Positions 33,404-41,845 of a stretch of DNA of 64,000 nt are shown in pieces. The stretch is from Enterococcus pallens ATCC BAA-351. Lineage in GTDB: Bacteria > Bacillota > Bacilli > Lactobacillales > Enterococcaceae. Below the pieces are notes generated by a model. The model searched no databases, was not told where the DNA came from, and worked only from the letters and a program-made list of their open reading frames with translations. Each line of letters starts with the position of its first letter. Positions within the stretch are counted from its first letter, which is position 1. The DNA lies in assembly GCF_000407485.1 (NCBI RefSeq), contig NZ_ASWD01000004.1:186001-250000 (forward strand). The letters run 5' to 3'. A program made the translations under genes and the position numbers.

Positions 33404-33862
33404 TTAAATATTTTCTACAAACAACTGATAAACAGCATTTGCTTCTTCCGCTTCTCGATACGCTTGGACAAATGATTCATCCATAAACAAATTCATAAAT
33501 GCTTGCAGTAAGCCAACCTGGTTCTTTCCATCACTGATTCCCAAAAAGAATAAATCTTTCACCTGCATCTCCTGACTATCACCCATTTGGCGGCAGCCGA
33601 CTTGATTTTTCAAGCGACAAACAAAAACAAATGGCTTTTCTACAAATTCAGGATCAGAATGTGGTAACCCGATATTTAAATGTTGGGTTATTAACCCTGT
33701 TGGAAAACGCTGCTCACGCTGGGTTATCCCATCAAAATACCCGTCATTCACCATTCCTGCTTCCTTAAGCTTCGCTGCAACAACCTCAAAGGCCTCTTCT
33801 TCTGAAGCAGCTTCTACCTCTAAATCAATCAACTTCGGATCAAACATCTCTTTGTAGTCCAT
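33404..33862 (-). CDS. PTS fructose/galactitol-type EIIA
   Basis: EIIA of about 152 residues. Active His68 in NIGLPHSDPE; QREQRFPTGL is the conserved block before it. The ATG at 33862 follows AGGAGG; a reading from 33895 would start with a basic tail. First gene of the operon, divergent from the DeoR regulator gene. Confidence 0.9.
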   Translation of the reverse strand: MDYKEMFDPKLIDLEVEAASEEEAFEVVAAKLKEAGMVNDGYFDGITQREQRFPTGLITQHLNIGLPHSDPEFVEKPFVFVCRLKNQVGCRQMGDSQEMQVKDLFFLGISDGKNQVGLLQAFMNLFMDESFVQAYREAEEANAVYQLFVENI

Positions 33863-33944
33863 TGGATACCTCCTATTTCTGTTTCTCTCTGTCAAAGTTT
33901 GTTAATTTGATGTTCAACTATGTTACGTTTTGTTTTACATACAC

Positions 33945-34046
33945 ATCATATAATGATGAAGACTCGTTGTCAACGGTTTCTTTTAACAAAGTCGAACAAA
34001 ATATTTCTGTTTGTCCCTTGAAAAACTAGTTGTAAGGCTATATAAT
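33945..34046. promoter_or_regulatory. Divergent promoters between PTS operon and DeoR gene
   Basis: Minus promoter TTGACA (33973-33968), 17 bases, TATGAT (33950-33945). Plus promoter TTGAAA (34018-34023), 17 bases, TATAAT (34041-34046). The interval holds several AACAAA/TTTGTT repeats (about 33917, 33989, 34004, 34071) that may be DeoR operators. Confidence 0.75.
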
Positions 34047-34111
34047 GAACTAGAACACTCATATAAAACAAACTTTAACAATATAGAACAAAAAAAGGAG
34101 GGAATTGGTTA

Positions 34112-34873
34112 ATGCTTAAACAAGAGCGACAAACAAAGCTTTTAGACTTGGTTCAACAGCATACGTATCTTTCTATTGTAGAGATAGCTTCACGCTTAAA
34201 CGTTTCAGAAATGACGATTCGGCGCGACATAACCGAACTAGCCCAGCAAAAAAAGCTGACTAAGCTATACGGTGGCGCACAAAAATTAGATATTCTTGAT
34301 AAAGAATTATCTACTGGCGAAAAAATCGATACGAACGTCACGCAAAAGAAGTATATAGGAAAGATTATCAACAGCTTAATTAAAGATAATTCGATTATTT
34401 TTATTGGAGCAGGCACAACCTTGTATTATGCGTTGCCGGAAATCCAGCGAAAAAATCTATTTGTCATTACCAACAGTTTAATTGCCTTTACTTATTTGAA
34501 AGAGCACACCGATTATCGCATTATACTAACCGGTGGTGAATTTTCGCATACTACTGAGGAATTTGTGGGAGAAGTGGCTGTCCGGTCCTTTGATAACTTA
34601 AACATCGATATTGCTTTTGCAGCAACGAATGGCATTTTCGATGACAATGTCACCACAGCTCAATTTGACGAAGGTGCTGTACAAAATGCCGCTTTCGAAA
34701 AGGCCAAAGTAACCTGTATCGTTGCAGACAGCTCGAAATTAGGGGTGTCTGATGTCTATACCTTCACTCGTCTTAGCGAGCATGATTATTTAGTGACAGA
34801 CAACGAAATTTCTGAAGAATTAGCGGCTCATTATAGTCAGTACACTACAATTTTGAAGGAGGAGCTCCAATGA
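34112..34873 (+). CDS. DeoR-family transcriptional repressor
   Basis: Sugar-phosphate-responsive repressor of 253 residues. Helix-turn-helix LSIVEIASRLNVSEMTIRRD, then the DeoR C-terminal sensor with FIGAGTTLYYALPE, TNSLIAF and ILTGGEFS. AAGGAGGG lies upstream. Stop overlaps the kinase start as ATGA. It probably controls the divergent PTS operon and its own transcript, released by the phosphorylated substrate. Confidence 0.92.
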   Translation: MLKQERQTKLLDLVQQHTYLSIVEIASRLNVSEMTIRRDITELAQQKKLTKLYGGAQKLDILDKELSTGEKIDTNVTQKKYIGKIINSLIKDNSIIFIGAGTTLYYALPEIQRKNLFVITNSLIAFTYLKEHTDYRIILTGGEFSHTTEEFVGEVAVRSFDNLNIDIAFAATNGIFDDNVTTAQFDEGAVQNAAFEKAKVTCIVADSSKLGVSDVYTFTRLSEHDYLVTDNEISEELAAHYSQYTTILKEELQ

Positions 34874-35820
34874 TTGTCACAATAACTATGAACCCTTCTA
34901 TGGATTTTGCCTATTTCATTGATCACTTTACTTTAGGTGGCATGAACCGATTCCAAACGCCAACGAAATCAGTTGGCGGAAAAGGGGTAAACGCTGGGCG
35001 AACAGCGGCAATGTCTGGTTCGAAGGTTTTATTAACTGGATTTTTGGGAGGAGATTTTGGGACCCTCGTGAATAAATACTTGCAGCAGGAAAACCTCTTT
35101 GAATTAGACATGCTGCAGGCTGATGGCGAAACCCGGAACGCGATTACCATCATGCACGACGACAATACTCACACAGAAATTGTCGAAAGTGGACCAAAAA
35201 TATCTGACAACGAAGCGTTTCAGCTATTAGAAAAGGTTGTTCACCGAAATGAGCAAGAGCCGGTAGATCTCATTTGCATTTCTGGATCAGTCAACTCTGA
35301 CAATCAGCAATTGTACTTAGAAATGTTGACTTATATTAGAGAAAAAATTGGTAAACACATTCCGGTATTCATGGATGTTTCAGGAGAGCAGTTGAAAGCA
35401 CTGCTTAAAAGCACGTCCTATAAGCCCAACTTCATTAAACCAAATGTTCATGAACTGGGCGAAATACTGAATAAGAACATTTTAACTAAGGAGCAAGCTC
35501 GCAGAGAACTAAACCATCCTTATTTTGAAGGCATTGACTACATTATGATCTCTTGCGGCAGCGAAGGGGCTTTGTGCAAAGCGAAAGACAGCTTCTACGA
35601 TATAACCATTCCCAAAATCAACATCACGAACACCACTGGATCAGGTGATGCTTCTGTTGGCGGCTTTGCCCATGCCATTGAAAAGAACTATAAACTAGAA
35701 GAAGCCCTGAAATATTCGATGGCTTGCGGCATGTCAAATGCCCAGCATGGCGAAGTCGGAGTAATTGATGTGGATCATGTGAAACAATTTGTACAGGATA
35801 TTCAAGTTCAAGCGATCTAA
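34870..35820 (+). CDS. PfkB-family sugar-phosphate kinase (LacC/FruK-like)
   Basis: Cytosolic kinase of 316 residues. N-terminal MIVTITMNPSMDFAYFID, TKSVGGKGVNAGRTA, and the catalytic anion hole NTTGSGDASVGGF with its base Asp. Closest in outline to tagatose-6-phosphate kinase and 1-phosphofructokinase. It probably adds a second phosphate to the PTS product before cleavage by an aldolase. Translation is coupled to the DeoR gene. Confidence 0.9.
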   Translation: MIVTITMNPSMDFAYFIDHFTLGGMNRFQTPTKSVGGKGVNAGRTAAMSGSKVLLTGFLGGDFGTLVNKYLQQENLFELDMLQADGETRNAITIMHDDNTHTEIVESGPKISDNEAFQLLEKVVHRNEQEPVDLICISGSVNSDNQQLYLEMLTYIREKIGKHIPVFMDVSGEQLKALLKSTSYKPNFIKPNVHELGEILNKNILTKEQARRELNHPYFEGIDYIMISCGSEGALCKAKDSFYDITIPKINITNTTGSGDASVGGFAHAIEKNYKLEEALKYSMACGMSNAQHGEVGVIDVDHVKQFVQDIQVQAI

Positions 35821-36150
35821 CCGTTAAGATTAAGACAAACTATTATTTAACCACTATTTACAAAAATCTGGAAACTACAACCTGCAGAGTTAGCACAAAA
35901 TATAGTCGACTTGCATTTTGTGCAAAAAAAAACGGACCTTAACGATCCGAAATTTTCGAGTTAAAACGGGAAGAGCTCCCCGTTTTTAGTTATTCTGATT
36001 ATCCGTCCGGTTATCCTTTAATGAACTGAACTATCCACACAGCTTCAGAGTTGGTAAAAGGACTTTACGAAGTCAGCAGTTTGAAGTACTTAGAGCACCA
36101 CGTTTTGTATCCGCATTCAGTTATGAGTCAAGAACATCCATGCCTCACTT
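35821..36150. other. Intergenic region holding a terminator and possible gene debris
   Basis: Between the kinase and the convergent EIIB. A hairpin terminator is at 35963-35988. Plus-strand text at about 36040-36140 (ELVKGLYEVSSLKYLE, HHVLYPHSVMSQEHP) looks protein-like but has no start, stop or recognised family. No EIIC, which the next operon would need, is found here. Confidence 0.4.
35963..35988. terminator. Terminator after the PfkB kinase gene
   Basis: AAAACGGG and CCCCGTTTT form a hairpin with flanking A and T runs, usable in both directions. Confidence 0.7.
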
Positions 36151-36462
36151 CTAAGCCTTTACAACCTCTTGCGCTTTTTCAATCAACTTATTTGGCGACT
36201 TCACCGCTACCTCTGTAGGCACTTGAATCACCCGTTTGCCATCAAAGCGTTCCCGACCGGAAATTTTTACATCTATCGCTAGTATCACAATATCTGCCTG
36301 ATCAATTTCTTCCTGTGTCAATTCATTTTCGATACCAATTGTCCCTTGGGTTTCTACCTTCATAGTAAAGCCAGCTTTTTTCGCAGCGTTTTCCAGTTTT
36401 TCTTGCGCAATATACGTATGGGCAATCCCTACTGTACATGCAGCAACTCCAACAATTTTCAT
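36151..36462 (-). CDS. PTS fructose-type EIIB
   Basis: EIIB-Fru domain of 103 residues; VGVAACTVGIAHTYIAQEKL with active Cys9 and VETQGTIGIENELT are family blocks. It overlaps the EIIA stop by four bases. No EIIC or fused EIIBC follows downstream; a complete fructose-type permease would be expected. Confidence 0.9.
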   Translation of the reverse strand: MKIVGVAACTVGIAHTYIAQEKLENAAKKAGFTMKVETQGTIGIENELTQEEIDQADIVILAIDVKISGRERFDGKRVIQVPTEVAVKSPNKLIEKAQEVVKA

Positions 36463-36890
36463 TCGTGTTTCCTCCTAATCAGTTGGTTAAATGCTTCTGG
36501 CTCTTCGGCTAACAACAGCTCGGCTAAATATTCCTCATCTGCTAAGGTACGAGTAAGCTGACTGATAGCTACTTTGACCGCCTGTTCCTCCTGCTTCTTC
36601 AAAATAATGGCAATTGCCAATTTTACGGGTCCGGTTTGTTCACCCCAATCGATTTCCTGACGAAATTTAAGAAACAGAACCTGACTTTTCAGCACCGCTT
36701 CACTTTCCAAATGAGGCAAGACAATGTTTTCAGCAATCAATGTGCTGCCCACCGTTTCACGGTTTTGCAACAGGTTATACAGCTCTTCTTTTTTAGCTGG
36801 ATTGGCTTGTTCTGCAATTAATTGAAATACTTCCGCCTTGCTAGTCAACGAACTATCAAAAAAGATCTGGATTAACTTATCGTTCATCAT
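36459..36890 (-). CDS. PTS fructose-type EIIA-like protein
   Basis: EIIA of 143 residues. His60 in NIVLPHLESEAV is the likely phosphorylation site; RETVGSTLIAENI is the entry block. It overlaps the regulator stop by 14 bases. Together with the EIIB and the PRD regulator it forms a phosphorylation relay that may serve regulation rather than transport, as no EIIC is present. Confidence 0.85.
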   Translation of the reverse strand: MMNDKLIQIFFDSSLTSKAEVFQLIAEQANPAKKEELYNLLQNRETVGSTLIAENIVLPHLESEAVLKSQVLFLKFRQEIDWGEQTGPVKLAIAIILKKQEEQAVKVAISQLTRTLADEEYLAELLLAEEPEAFNQLIRRKHE

Positions 36891-38367
36891 AAATCTCCTC
36901 TATCTTCTTTTGCAGCCGGTTTTGATCGTCAGAGGTAAACATGGCGCTCACCAGTAAAAAGTGAAACGGCAGCGCTTCTTTTAGTTGGATTGTTGACAAA
37001 ATCAAATCAACATCGGGATATTTTTTCAAAAATTCCTTCGAATCCCGCGAAGCAATTACATCAACAATTTCCAACTCCGGAAACTTCTTCTCTACCTTTA
37101 CCTTCAACAGCTCCGAAGTTCCTAAACCAGTGGTACACATAATCACTGTGCGAATCGGCAGCTGATTGGTCTCAATAATACGGGCAAAATACAAAGTGAT
37201 AAAGCCATTCTCGTCTTCGTTAATCGGTGCCAATTTAAATTCGCGGCAAACCTCCTCAGAAACCGCTGTAACAAAGGTAAATATTTCATCATAAGTCATT
37301 TTAATCTGATTCAACAGGCTGTTTTTCACACGAATTTGATGAGCTAACCGATTCAGCATTGGCTTGATATGATTGGCTAAATCCAGGAAAATCGATTCCC
37401 CTTTGATGGGGATATTCAACCGTTGACTCATGCCGTCCAAGTACGCCTGAGTGATCGCCGCTACCTCTGGCGAAAATTTGGTCACTTTACTGATGGCACG
37501 CTGAGCTCGTGAAGAAGTCAGGTATTGATACAAATAGTAGACTTCCATCTCTGGCAGCGGATCATGCAAATAATTTTCCACGTTAGCGATGGCAGCCTTG
37601 GCCACCTGATAAAGCAGCTGGTCCTGCTGTAGCTCACTTTCTTCCTTAGCGGTTAAATGATTCAGCTCAGCAGTCGGAATTTTCCCTACCTTGCGCAGCC
37701 GGCTGATCAGAATATATAAATGAGAAAAAATATTTACGTTATATGGATAAGGAATATCAATCTCCAGCTGTTTTTCAATGATCTTGATTTGATCCAAGAT
37801 AAACAGCACGTCATAGTGATTAAAATTCAGTTCTTGATCATTTTTCAACTCATTAATGTCTACAATATCATGCATTTGAATCAAGTCGGCAATTGCTCGA
37901 CGAATATCAGATTCCTTGCCCTTCACAGCTAAGGTCCGCTGCTTGCGTTCCAAGATTAGTCCATAGGTTTGCAGGCGTTCTGCAATCAGCTGCTCATCAC
38001 TAAAAATCACTGAGTCTCCTACATAATATTCTTCAAACAGGTCATAGACATTTTTCGCGTGAGGTGAAGAAAGCAATAGCTCTTCGGTCACACGGTTGCG
38101 CCGTTCAGTTGGCGAATACTGGCTTCTTTGGCTAGGCTGAGCTGTTTGCTGACTGATGTATTTTTCATAATTTAGCTTGTAGCCCCGCCCCTTCTCAGAC
38201 GTAATTAAATCCCCTGCAGCATGCTCATCGTTAATCTTTTTGATTAAACGATAAATCGTTTTTTGAGACAAACCCAAAAACTCAGCCAATTCATCTGAGG
38301 TGACATAATCCTGTCGTTTTGATAGAAGCAGCAACAGCCGTTGTTGGCGATCCTCTTTTGAGCCCAT
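36877..38367 (-). CDS. BglG/MtlR-type PRD transcriptional regulator
   Basis: Regulator of about 496 residues: N-terminal helix-turn-helix (RQQRLLLLLSKRQDYVTSDE, EFLGLSQKTIYRLIKK), a second DNA-binding segment, PTS regulation domains, and a C-terminal EIIB-like domain with VIMCTTGLGTSELLKVKV. No EIIA domain in the chain; a separate EIIA follows. ATG at 38367 is preceded by AAGGAGGGG. Activity is probably set by PTS phosphorylation of the PRD histidines. Confidence 0.87.
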   Translation of the reverse strand: MGSKEDRQQRLLLLLSKRQDYVTSDELAEFLGLSQKTIYRLIKKINDEHAAGDLITSEKGRGYKLNYEKYISQQTAQPSQRSQYSPTERRNRVTEELLLSSPHAKNVYDLFEEYYVGDSVIFSDEQLIAERLQTYGLILERKQRTLAVKGKESDIRRAIADLIQMHDIVDINELKNDQELNFNHYDVLFILDQIKIIEKQLEIDIPYPYNVNIFSHLYILISRLRKVGKIPTAELNHLTAKEESELQQDQLLYQVAKAAIANVENYLHDPLPEMEVYYLYQYLTSSRAQRAISKVTKFSPEVAAITQAYLDGMSQRLNIPIKGESIFLDLANHIKPMLNRLAHQIRVKNSLLNQIKMTYDEIFTFVTAVSEEVCREFKLAPINEDENGFITLYFARIIETNQLPIRTVIMCTTGLGTSELLKVKVEKKFPELEIVDVIASRDSKEFLKKYPDVDLILSTIQLKEALPFHFLLVSAMFTSDDQNRLQKKIEEIYDER

Positions 38368-38433
38368 GACTATCCCCTCCTTAGGTAATTTTATCATACC
38401 TGATAAACGAGAAAACGCTTCACTCGTTTTTGA

Positions 38434-38492
38434 CCGTTGCAACGGACAAAAATTCAAAAATGTCCCTTAATTATAACTAACGGACAAAAAAA
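38434..38492. promoter_or_regulatory. Palindrome and direct repeats upstream of the PRD regulator
   Basis: Perfect palindrome CCGTTGCAACGG at 38434-38445, and AACGGACAAAAA repeated at about 38441 and 38479. They lie 70-120 bases upstream of the regulator start; probable operator region. Confidence 0.45.
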
Positions 38493-38518
38493 GGAAAGCC
38501 TGCACCTAGCGTTCCTTC
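38485..38518 (-). terminator. Terminator of the MATE gene
   Basis: On the minus strand AAGGAA...TTCCTT hairpin followed by TTTTTTT, beginning directly at the MATE stop codon. Confidence 0.6.
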
Positions 38519-39892
38519 TCACTCATTACTTTCTTTTATCACAGCAATATCTGCCTTTTCCATGGCTAGCTCCTTGCGTAAACGCATCGCCATCACTAAA
38601 GCAATCACCGCTGAAAGTACATCCGCCACTGGCTGAGCAAACACTATTCCATCTAAACCAAGGAAAATTGGCAACAGCAAAATTACTGGAATAAAACAAA
38701 TCCCCTGGCGACAAGCGCCTAAAATGAAGCCCTCCTGCGCTTTTCCTAAAGCTAGAAACAATGAAGAATAAACTGTATAGAACCCAAACAACAAGAAGGA
38801 AAAGCCATTAGCTCGCAACGCCTGCTCTCCAATTTGAATCAGCTGATGATCCTCATTGGTAAATTGACTAATAATCCCTCCCGGAAATAAAATTATCACT
38901 AGACTGAAGAGAGCACAAAAGACGGTTGACCAAAGAAGTGAGATTTTAATTGCCTCCTGCAGTCGTCCATATTTCTTCGCACCATAGCTGTAGCCGGCAA
39001 TCGGCTGGAATCCTTTGATAAACCCAAAAATCATCATGCTGCCTAAGGAAACAATTCTAGTTACTGCTCCCATTCCAGCAATCACCGAGTCCCCATATCC
39101 ACGGGCTTCCATATTAATCAAAGAAATTGAAAGGCTGGTTAGCACTTGGAAGATTAACGTAGGAACACCAATCTTTAAAATTTCTGACATATTTTCCTTG
39201 GAGCAGCGACACGAACGTGGGCTGAAGGTGAACACACTTTTCTTCCGAAGAATGTAAATTAAATAGACACAACTGGAAACAATTTGCGAAATAGCTGTCG
39301 CGATCGCAGCTCCTGCTACTCCCAACCCCAGGGTATAAATAAAAAATGGATCCAGCAAAATATTCAGAAACGCCCCAATCAACAAAGCCCCCATGGTCGT
39401 TTTAGCCGCACCTTCACTGGTCACAATATTGTTCATAGTGACATTGAACACATTAAAAATCGAAAATCCTACATAGATGCTCGTGTAGCTTAAGGCATAA
39501 GGCAAAATGCTTTCTGTCGCCCCAAGAAACATTAACAACGGTCGTAAGAAAATCACTACTATAACAATTACAACTGCTCCCAGCATCACACTGCTATAAA
39601 GGGCTGTACTCGCTACCTGATCCGCCTTCTCCTTGTCACCATTACCCAGCAAACGAGAAATGTACGAAGCTGCCCCATTCCCAAACAACAGACCCAAACC
39701 TACGACCACTTGCCCTAATGGAAAGGCCACCGAAATAGCTCCCATCTGACTGCTTCCCAAACCACCAACAAAATATGCGTCCACAATATTGTACAACGCA
39801 TTGATCATCATTCCTATCATGGTGGGAATCCCCATTGCCAACAAGGCTTTGGGTACAGGGACGCTTGCTAACAGTTCCATCTTTTTATTCAT
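38519..39892 (-). CDS. MATE-family multidrug efflux transporter
   Basis: Membrane transporter of about 457 residues with twelve hydrophobic segments, internal repeat of two six-helix halves and MATE blocks such as NALYNIVDAYFVGGLGSSQM and EGAAKTTMGALLIGAFLNI. GGAGTGTG precedes the ATG at 39892 (MNKKMELLAS). Divergent from a PadR regulator gene with shared palindromic operators, so induced by a drug-like ligand. Substrate not known. Confidence 0.9.
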   Translation of the reverse strand: MNKKMELLASVPVPKALLAMGIPTMIGMMINALYNIVDAYFVGGLGSSQMGAISVAFPLGQVVVGLGLLFGNGAASYISRLLGNGDKEKADQVASTALYSSVMLGAVVIVIVVIFLRPLLMFLGATESILPYALSYTSIYVGFSIFNVFNVTMNNIVTSEGAAKTTMGALLIGAFLNILLDPFFIYTLGLGVAGAAIATAISQIVSSCVYLIYILRKKSVFTFSPRSCRCSKENMSEILKIGVPTLIFQVLTSLSISLINMEARGYGDSVIAGMGAVTRIVSLGSMMIFGFIKGFQPIAGYSYGAKKYGRLQEAIKISLLWSTVFCALFSLVIILFPGGIISQFTNEDHQLIQIGEQALRANGFSFLLFGFYTVYSSLFLALGKAQEGFILGACRQGICFIPVILLLPIFLGLDGIVFAQPVADVLSAVIALVMAMRLRKELAMEKADIAVIKESNE

Positions 39893-39931
39893 TTTACACA
39901 CTCCTCACTATTGACACCGCAACAAAACAAC

Positions 39932-39980
39932 TTTACTATAAATTATAGCAACGAGAAAACATTACTATAATTTATAGTAA
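39932..39980. promoter_or_regulatory. Two PadR-type palindromic operators
   Basis: TTTACTATAAATTATAGCAA (39932-39951) and TTACTATAATTTATAGTAA (39962-39980), the latter a perfect palindrome. They lie about 30 bases apart between the divergent MATE and PadR genes and overlap -10-like TATAAT. Confidence 0.75.
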
Positions 39981-40007
39981 ATGTCAAACAGCTCAAAGGA
40001 GGATTTT

Positions 40008-40538
40008 ATGGCCACTATCGATTTAATTGTCCTAGGCATGGTCAAACAGCAACCCTTAAGTGCCTATGATATTCAGAAGCTAGTAGAATACCGCAACATT
40101 TCCCGCTGGGTAAAAATTAGTACGCCATCAATTTATAAAAAAGTCATTCAACTGGAAAACAAAGGCTATATCAAAAGCACTTTGGTTAAGGAAGGCAACA
40201 AAGCTGAAAAAGCGATTTATGGCTTAACCGATGCTGGTCAGACCGAATTTCAGCGACTAATGCAGGAAATTTCTCAGCAGCCGATCCACATCTTTCTAGA
40301 TTTCAATGCTGTCATGGTTAATCTAGCCAGCCTAGCTCCAAACGAGCAAAGGCAATGTATCGCCAATATTGAAGAAAATATTGTTAATCTAAAGAATTAC
40401 CTAGCCGAAAACCAGGCCGCCAAAGAACACAGCGCCGAAATTCCTGAAACCGGGTTAGCCGTTTTGCAGCAGCAGATTATCCTAGCTGAAGCTATCGAAA
40501 AGTGGTTGCATAGTGTGAAGGAAGGTTTGGAAGGTTAA
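40008..40538 (+). CDS. PadR-family transcriptional regulator
   Basis: Winged-helix regulator of 176 residues: ATIDLIVLGMVKQQPLSAYD, RNISRWVKISTPSIYKKVIQ, GLTDAGQTEFQRLM, and a coiled C-terminal dimer region. AAAGGAGG precedes the ATG at 40008; the upstream start at 39981 lies within the operator. It probably represses the divergent MATE gene. Confidence 0.9.
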   Translation: MATIDLIVLGMVKQQPLSAYDIQKLVEYRNISRWVKISTPSIYKKVIQLENKGYIKSTLVKEGNKAEKAIYGLTDAGQTEFQRLMQEISQQPIHIFLDFNAVMVNLASLAPNEQRQCIANIEENIVNLKNYLAENQAAKEHSAEIPETGLAVLQQQIILAEAIEKWLHSVKEGLEG

Positions 40539-40555
40539 TGACTATGTTCAACTCT

Positions 40556-40600
40556 AAAAGAGGAGACAAGAATCTAAATTGATCCTTGTCTCCTCCTAAA
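40556..40600. terminator. Bidirectional terminator between PadR and acetyltransferase
   Basis: GAGGAGACAAG pairs with CTTGTCTCCTC; A and T runs flank both sides, serving convergent genes. Confidence 0.85.
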
Positions 40601-40604
40601 AAGC

Positions 40605-41255
40605 CTACTCATAACTATTCGTATCAAGCTCACTAACAGCCGTTTCAAATTCCGCCTGACATGGTAGTACCTTTTTCTCTTTTTCCGGAAACGTTGCCTC
40701 GTATTCTGCAAAGACTGATTCATCGGGATACATAGCTTCAGAAAAATGGACTGTGCCGCTAATCCCGTCTAAAGCACCTTCATACAAAGGAAGTACCATA
40801 ATGCCAGTGTAGAACTTCCCGTCAGGCATCGCAATATTGTATTTTTTCGAACCTACAAACCCATAAGGATGATAATGATACGTGAAGCCACCTATAATAA
40901 TCGCCTTATATCCAAGCTTTTTCGCCTCATTAATCGAATGTTCAATCAGCTTCCGTCCAAAGCCTTGACGATGATACTCCGGCAAAATACTGACCGGGCC
41001 AAACGATATTAAAGGATGTTCAACGCCTGTTGAATCAACAACCTTAGCTTTTGTGTAGATAATACTCCCAATAATTTTCCCGTTTAGCTCGATCACAAAA
41101 GACAATTCAGGTAGATAATCGGGATGTTTCCTAATACTGTGCGCAATAAAATGCTCCATCGCTCCAGGAATATACAAATTCCAGAAGGCTTCCCGAGTAA
41201 TTTCCTCTACAATCCGATAATCCTTTTTCTCTTCCTTGTGAATAATAATCTTCAT
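40605..41255 (-). CDS. GNAT-family N-acetyltransferase
   Basis: Protein of 216 residues with an N-terminal GNAT domain: FVIELNGKIIGSIIYTKAKV, ISFGPVSILPEYHRQGFGRK for acetyl-CoA binding, and EAKKLGYKAIIIGGFTYHYH. The C-terminal 60 residues are an extra segment ending in an acidic tail. Transfers an acetyl group from acetyl-CoA; acceptor unknown. Confidence 0.85.
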   Translation of the reverse strand: MKIIIHKEEKKDYRIVEEITREAFWNLYIPGAMEHFIAHSIRKHPDYLPELSFVIELNGKIIGSIIYTKAKVVDSTGVEHPLISFGPVSILPEYHRQGFGRKLIEHSINEAKKLGYKAIIIGGFTYHYHPYGFVGSKKYNIAMPDGKFYTGIMVLPLYEGALDGISGTVHFSEAMYPDESVFAEYEATFPEKEKKVLPCQAEFETAVSELDTNSYE

Positions 41256-41304
41256 CCATTAACCTCCAGTTTTTATCACTTTCCAGTATAGCATCTAAAC
41301 AAAA

Positions 41305-41341
41305 GAAAAGAACATGGAGACAGTGAGCTATCTCCATGTTC
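41305..41341 (-). terminator. Terminator of the EIIA-Lac gene
   Basis: AACATGGAGA and TCTCCATGTT form a hairpin, followed on the minus strand by TTTTCTTTT, just after the stop at 41344. Confidence 0.8.
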
Positions 41342-41343
41342 CC

Positions 41344-41655
41344 TTAACCAATTCGTTTATACAAATCAATAATCTCTTTCGCTAAATCGATAAAAGTCAC
41401 AGCTGTCATCAAATGATCCTGACTATGCACAGCTAACAAAGTAACCTCCATATGATTGCCATTCGCTTCTTCCGTCAGCTGCTCGGTTTGAGTCCGGTGG
41501 GCCTGAACCAAAGATTCCTCAGCGCTGATAAGCTTTTCCTCCGCCTCACCAAAATTTCCAGCTTTAGCGGCTGTGATCGCTTCCATTGCATCGCTTTTCG
41601 CATTCCCACTATGAATGATTAATCCCATAATCGTTTCTAACGTTTGCTGGTTCAT
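41344..41655 (-). CDS. Orphan PTS lactose/cellobiose-type EIIA
   Basis: Helical EIIA-Lac of 103 residues. Active His77 in TLLAVHSQDHLMTA and IMGLIIHSGNAKSDAMEAI are family marks. There is no EIIB or EIIC nearby, so it serves a distant permease or a regulatory role. Monocistronic with its own terminator. Confidence 0.9.
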   Translation of the reverse strand: MNQQTLETIMGLIIHSGNAKSDAMEAITAAKAGNFGEAEEKLISAEESLVQAHRTQTEQLTEEANGNHMEVTLLAVHSQDHLMTAVTFIDLAKEIIDLYKRIG

Positions 41656-41845
41656 AATTGATCTCCTGTCTACAATAATTCATTGACTTTCTCTAGAACG
41701 TTTACTTCATTTATCATACCACAGTCATTCTAACAAGTTAGTTAGTGAGGACTGTTTCAGGCTCATAAAATACTGAGTGTATGGTTAACTGAACAACCAG
41801 ATAAAAATACTCAAAAAGAAGCCTCATTTCAACTATAACAATTGT

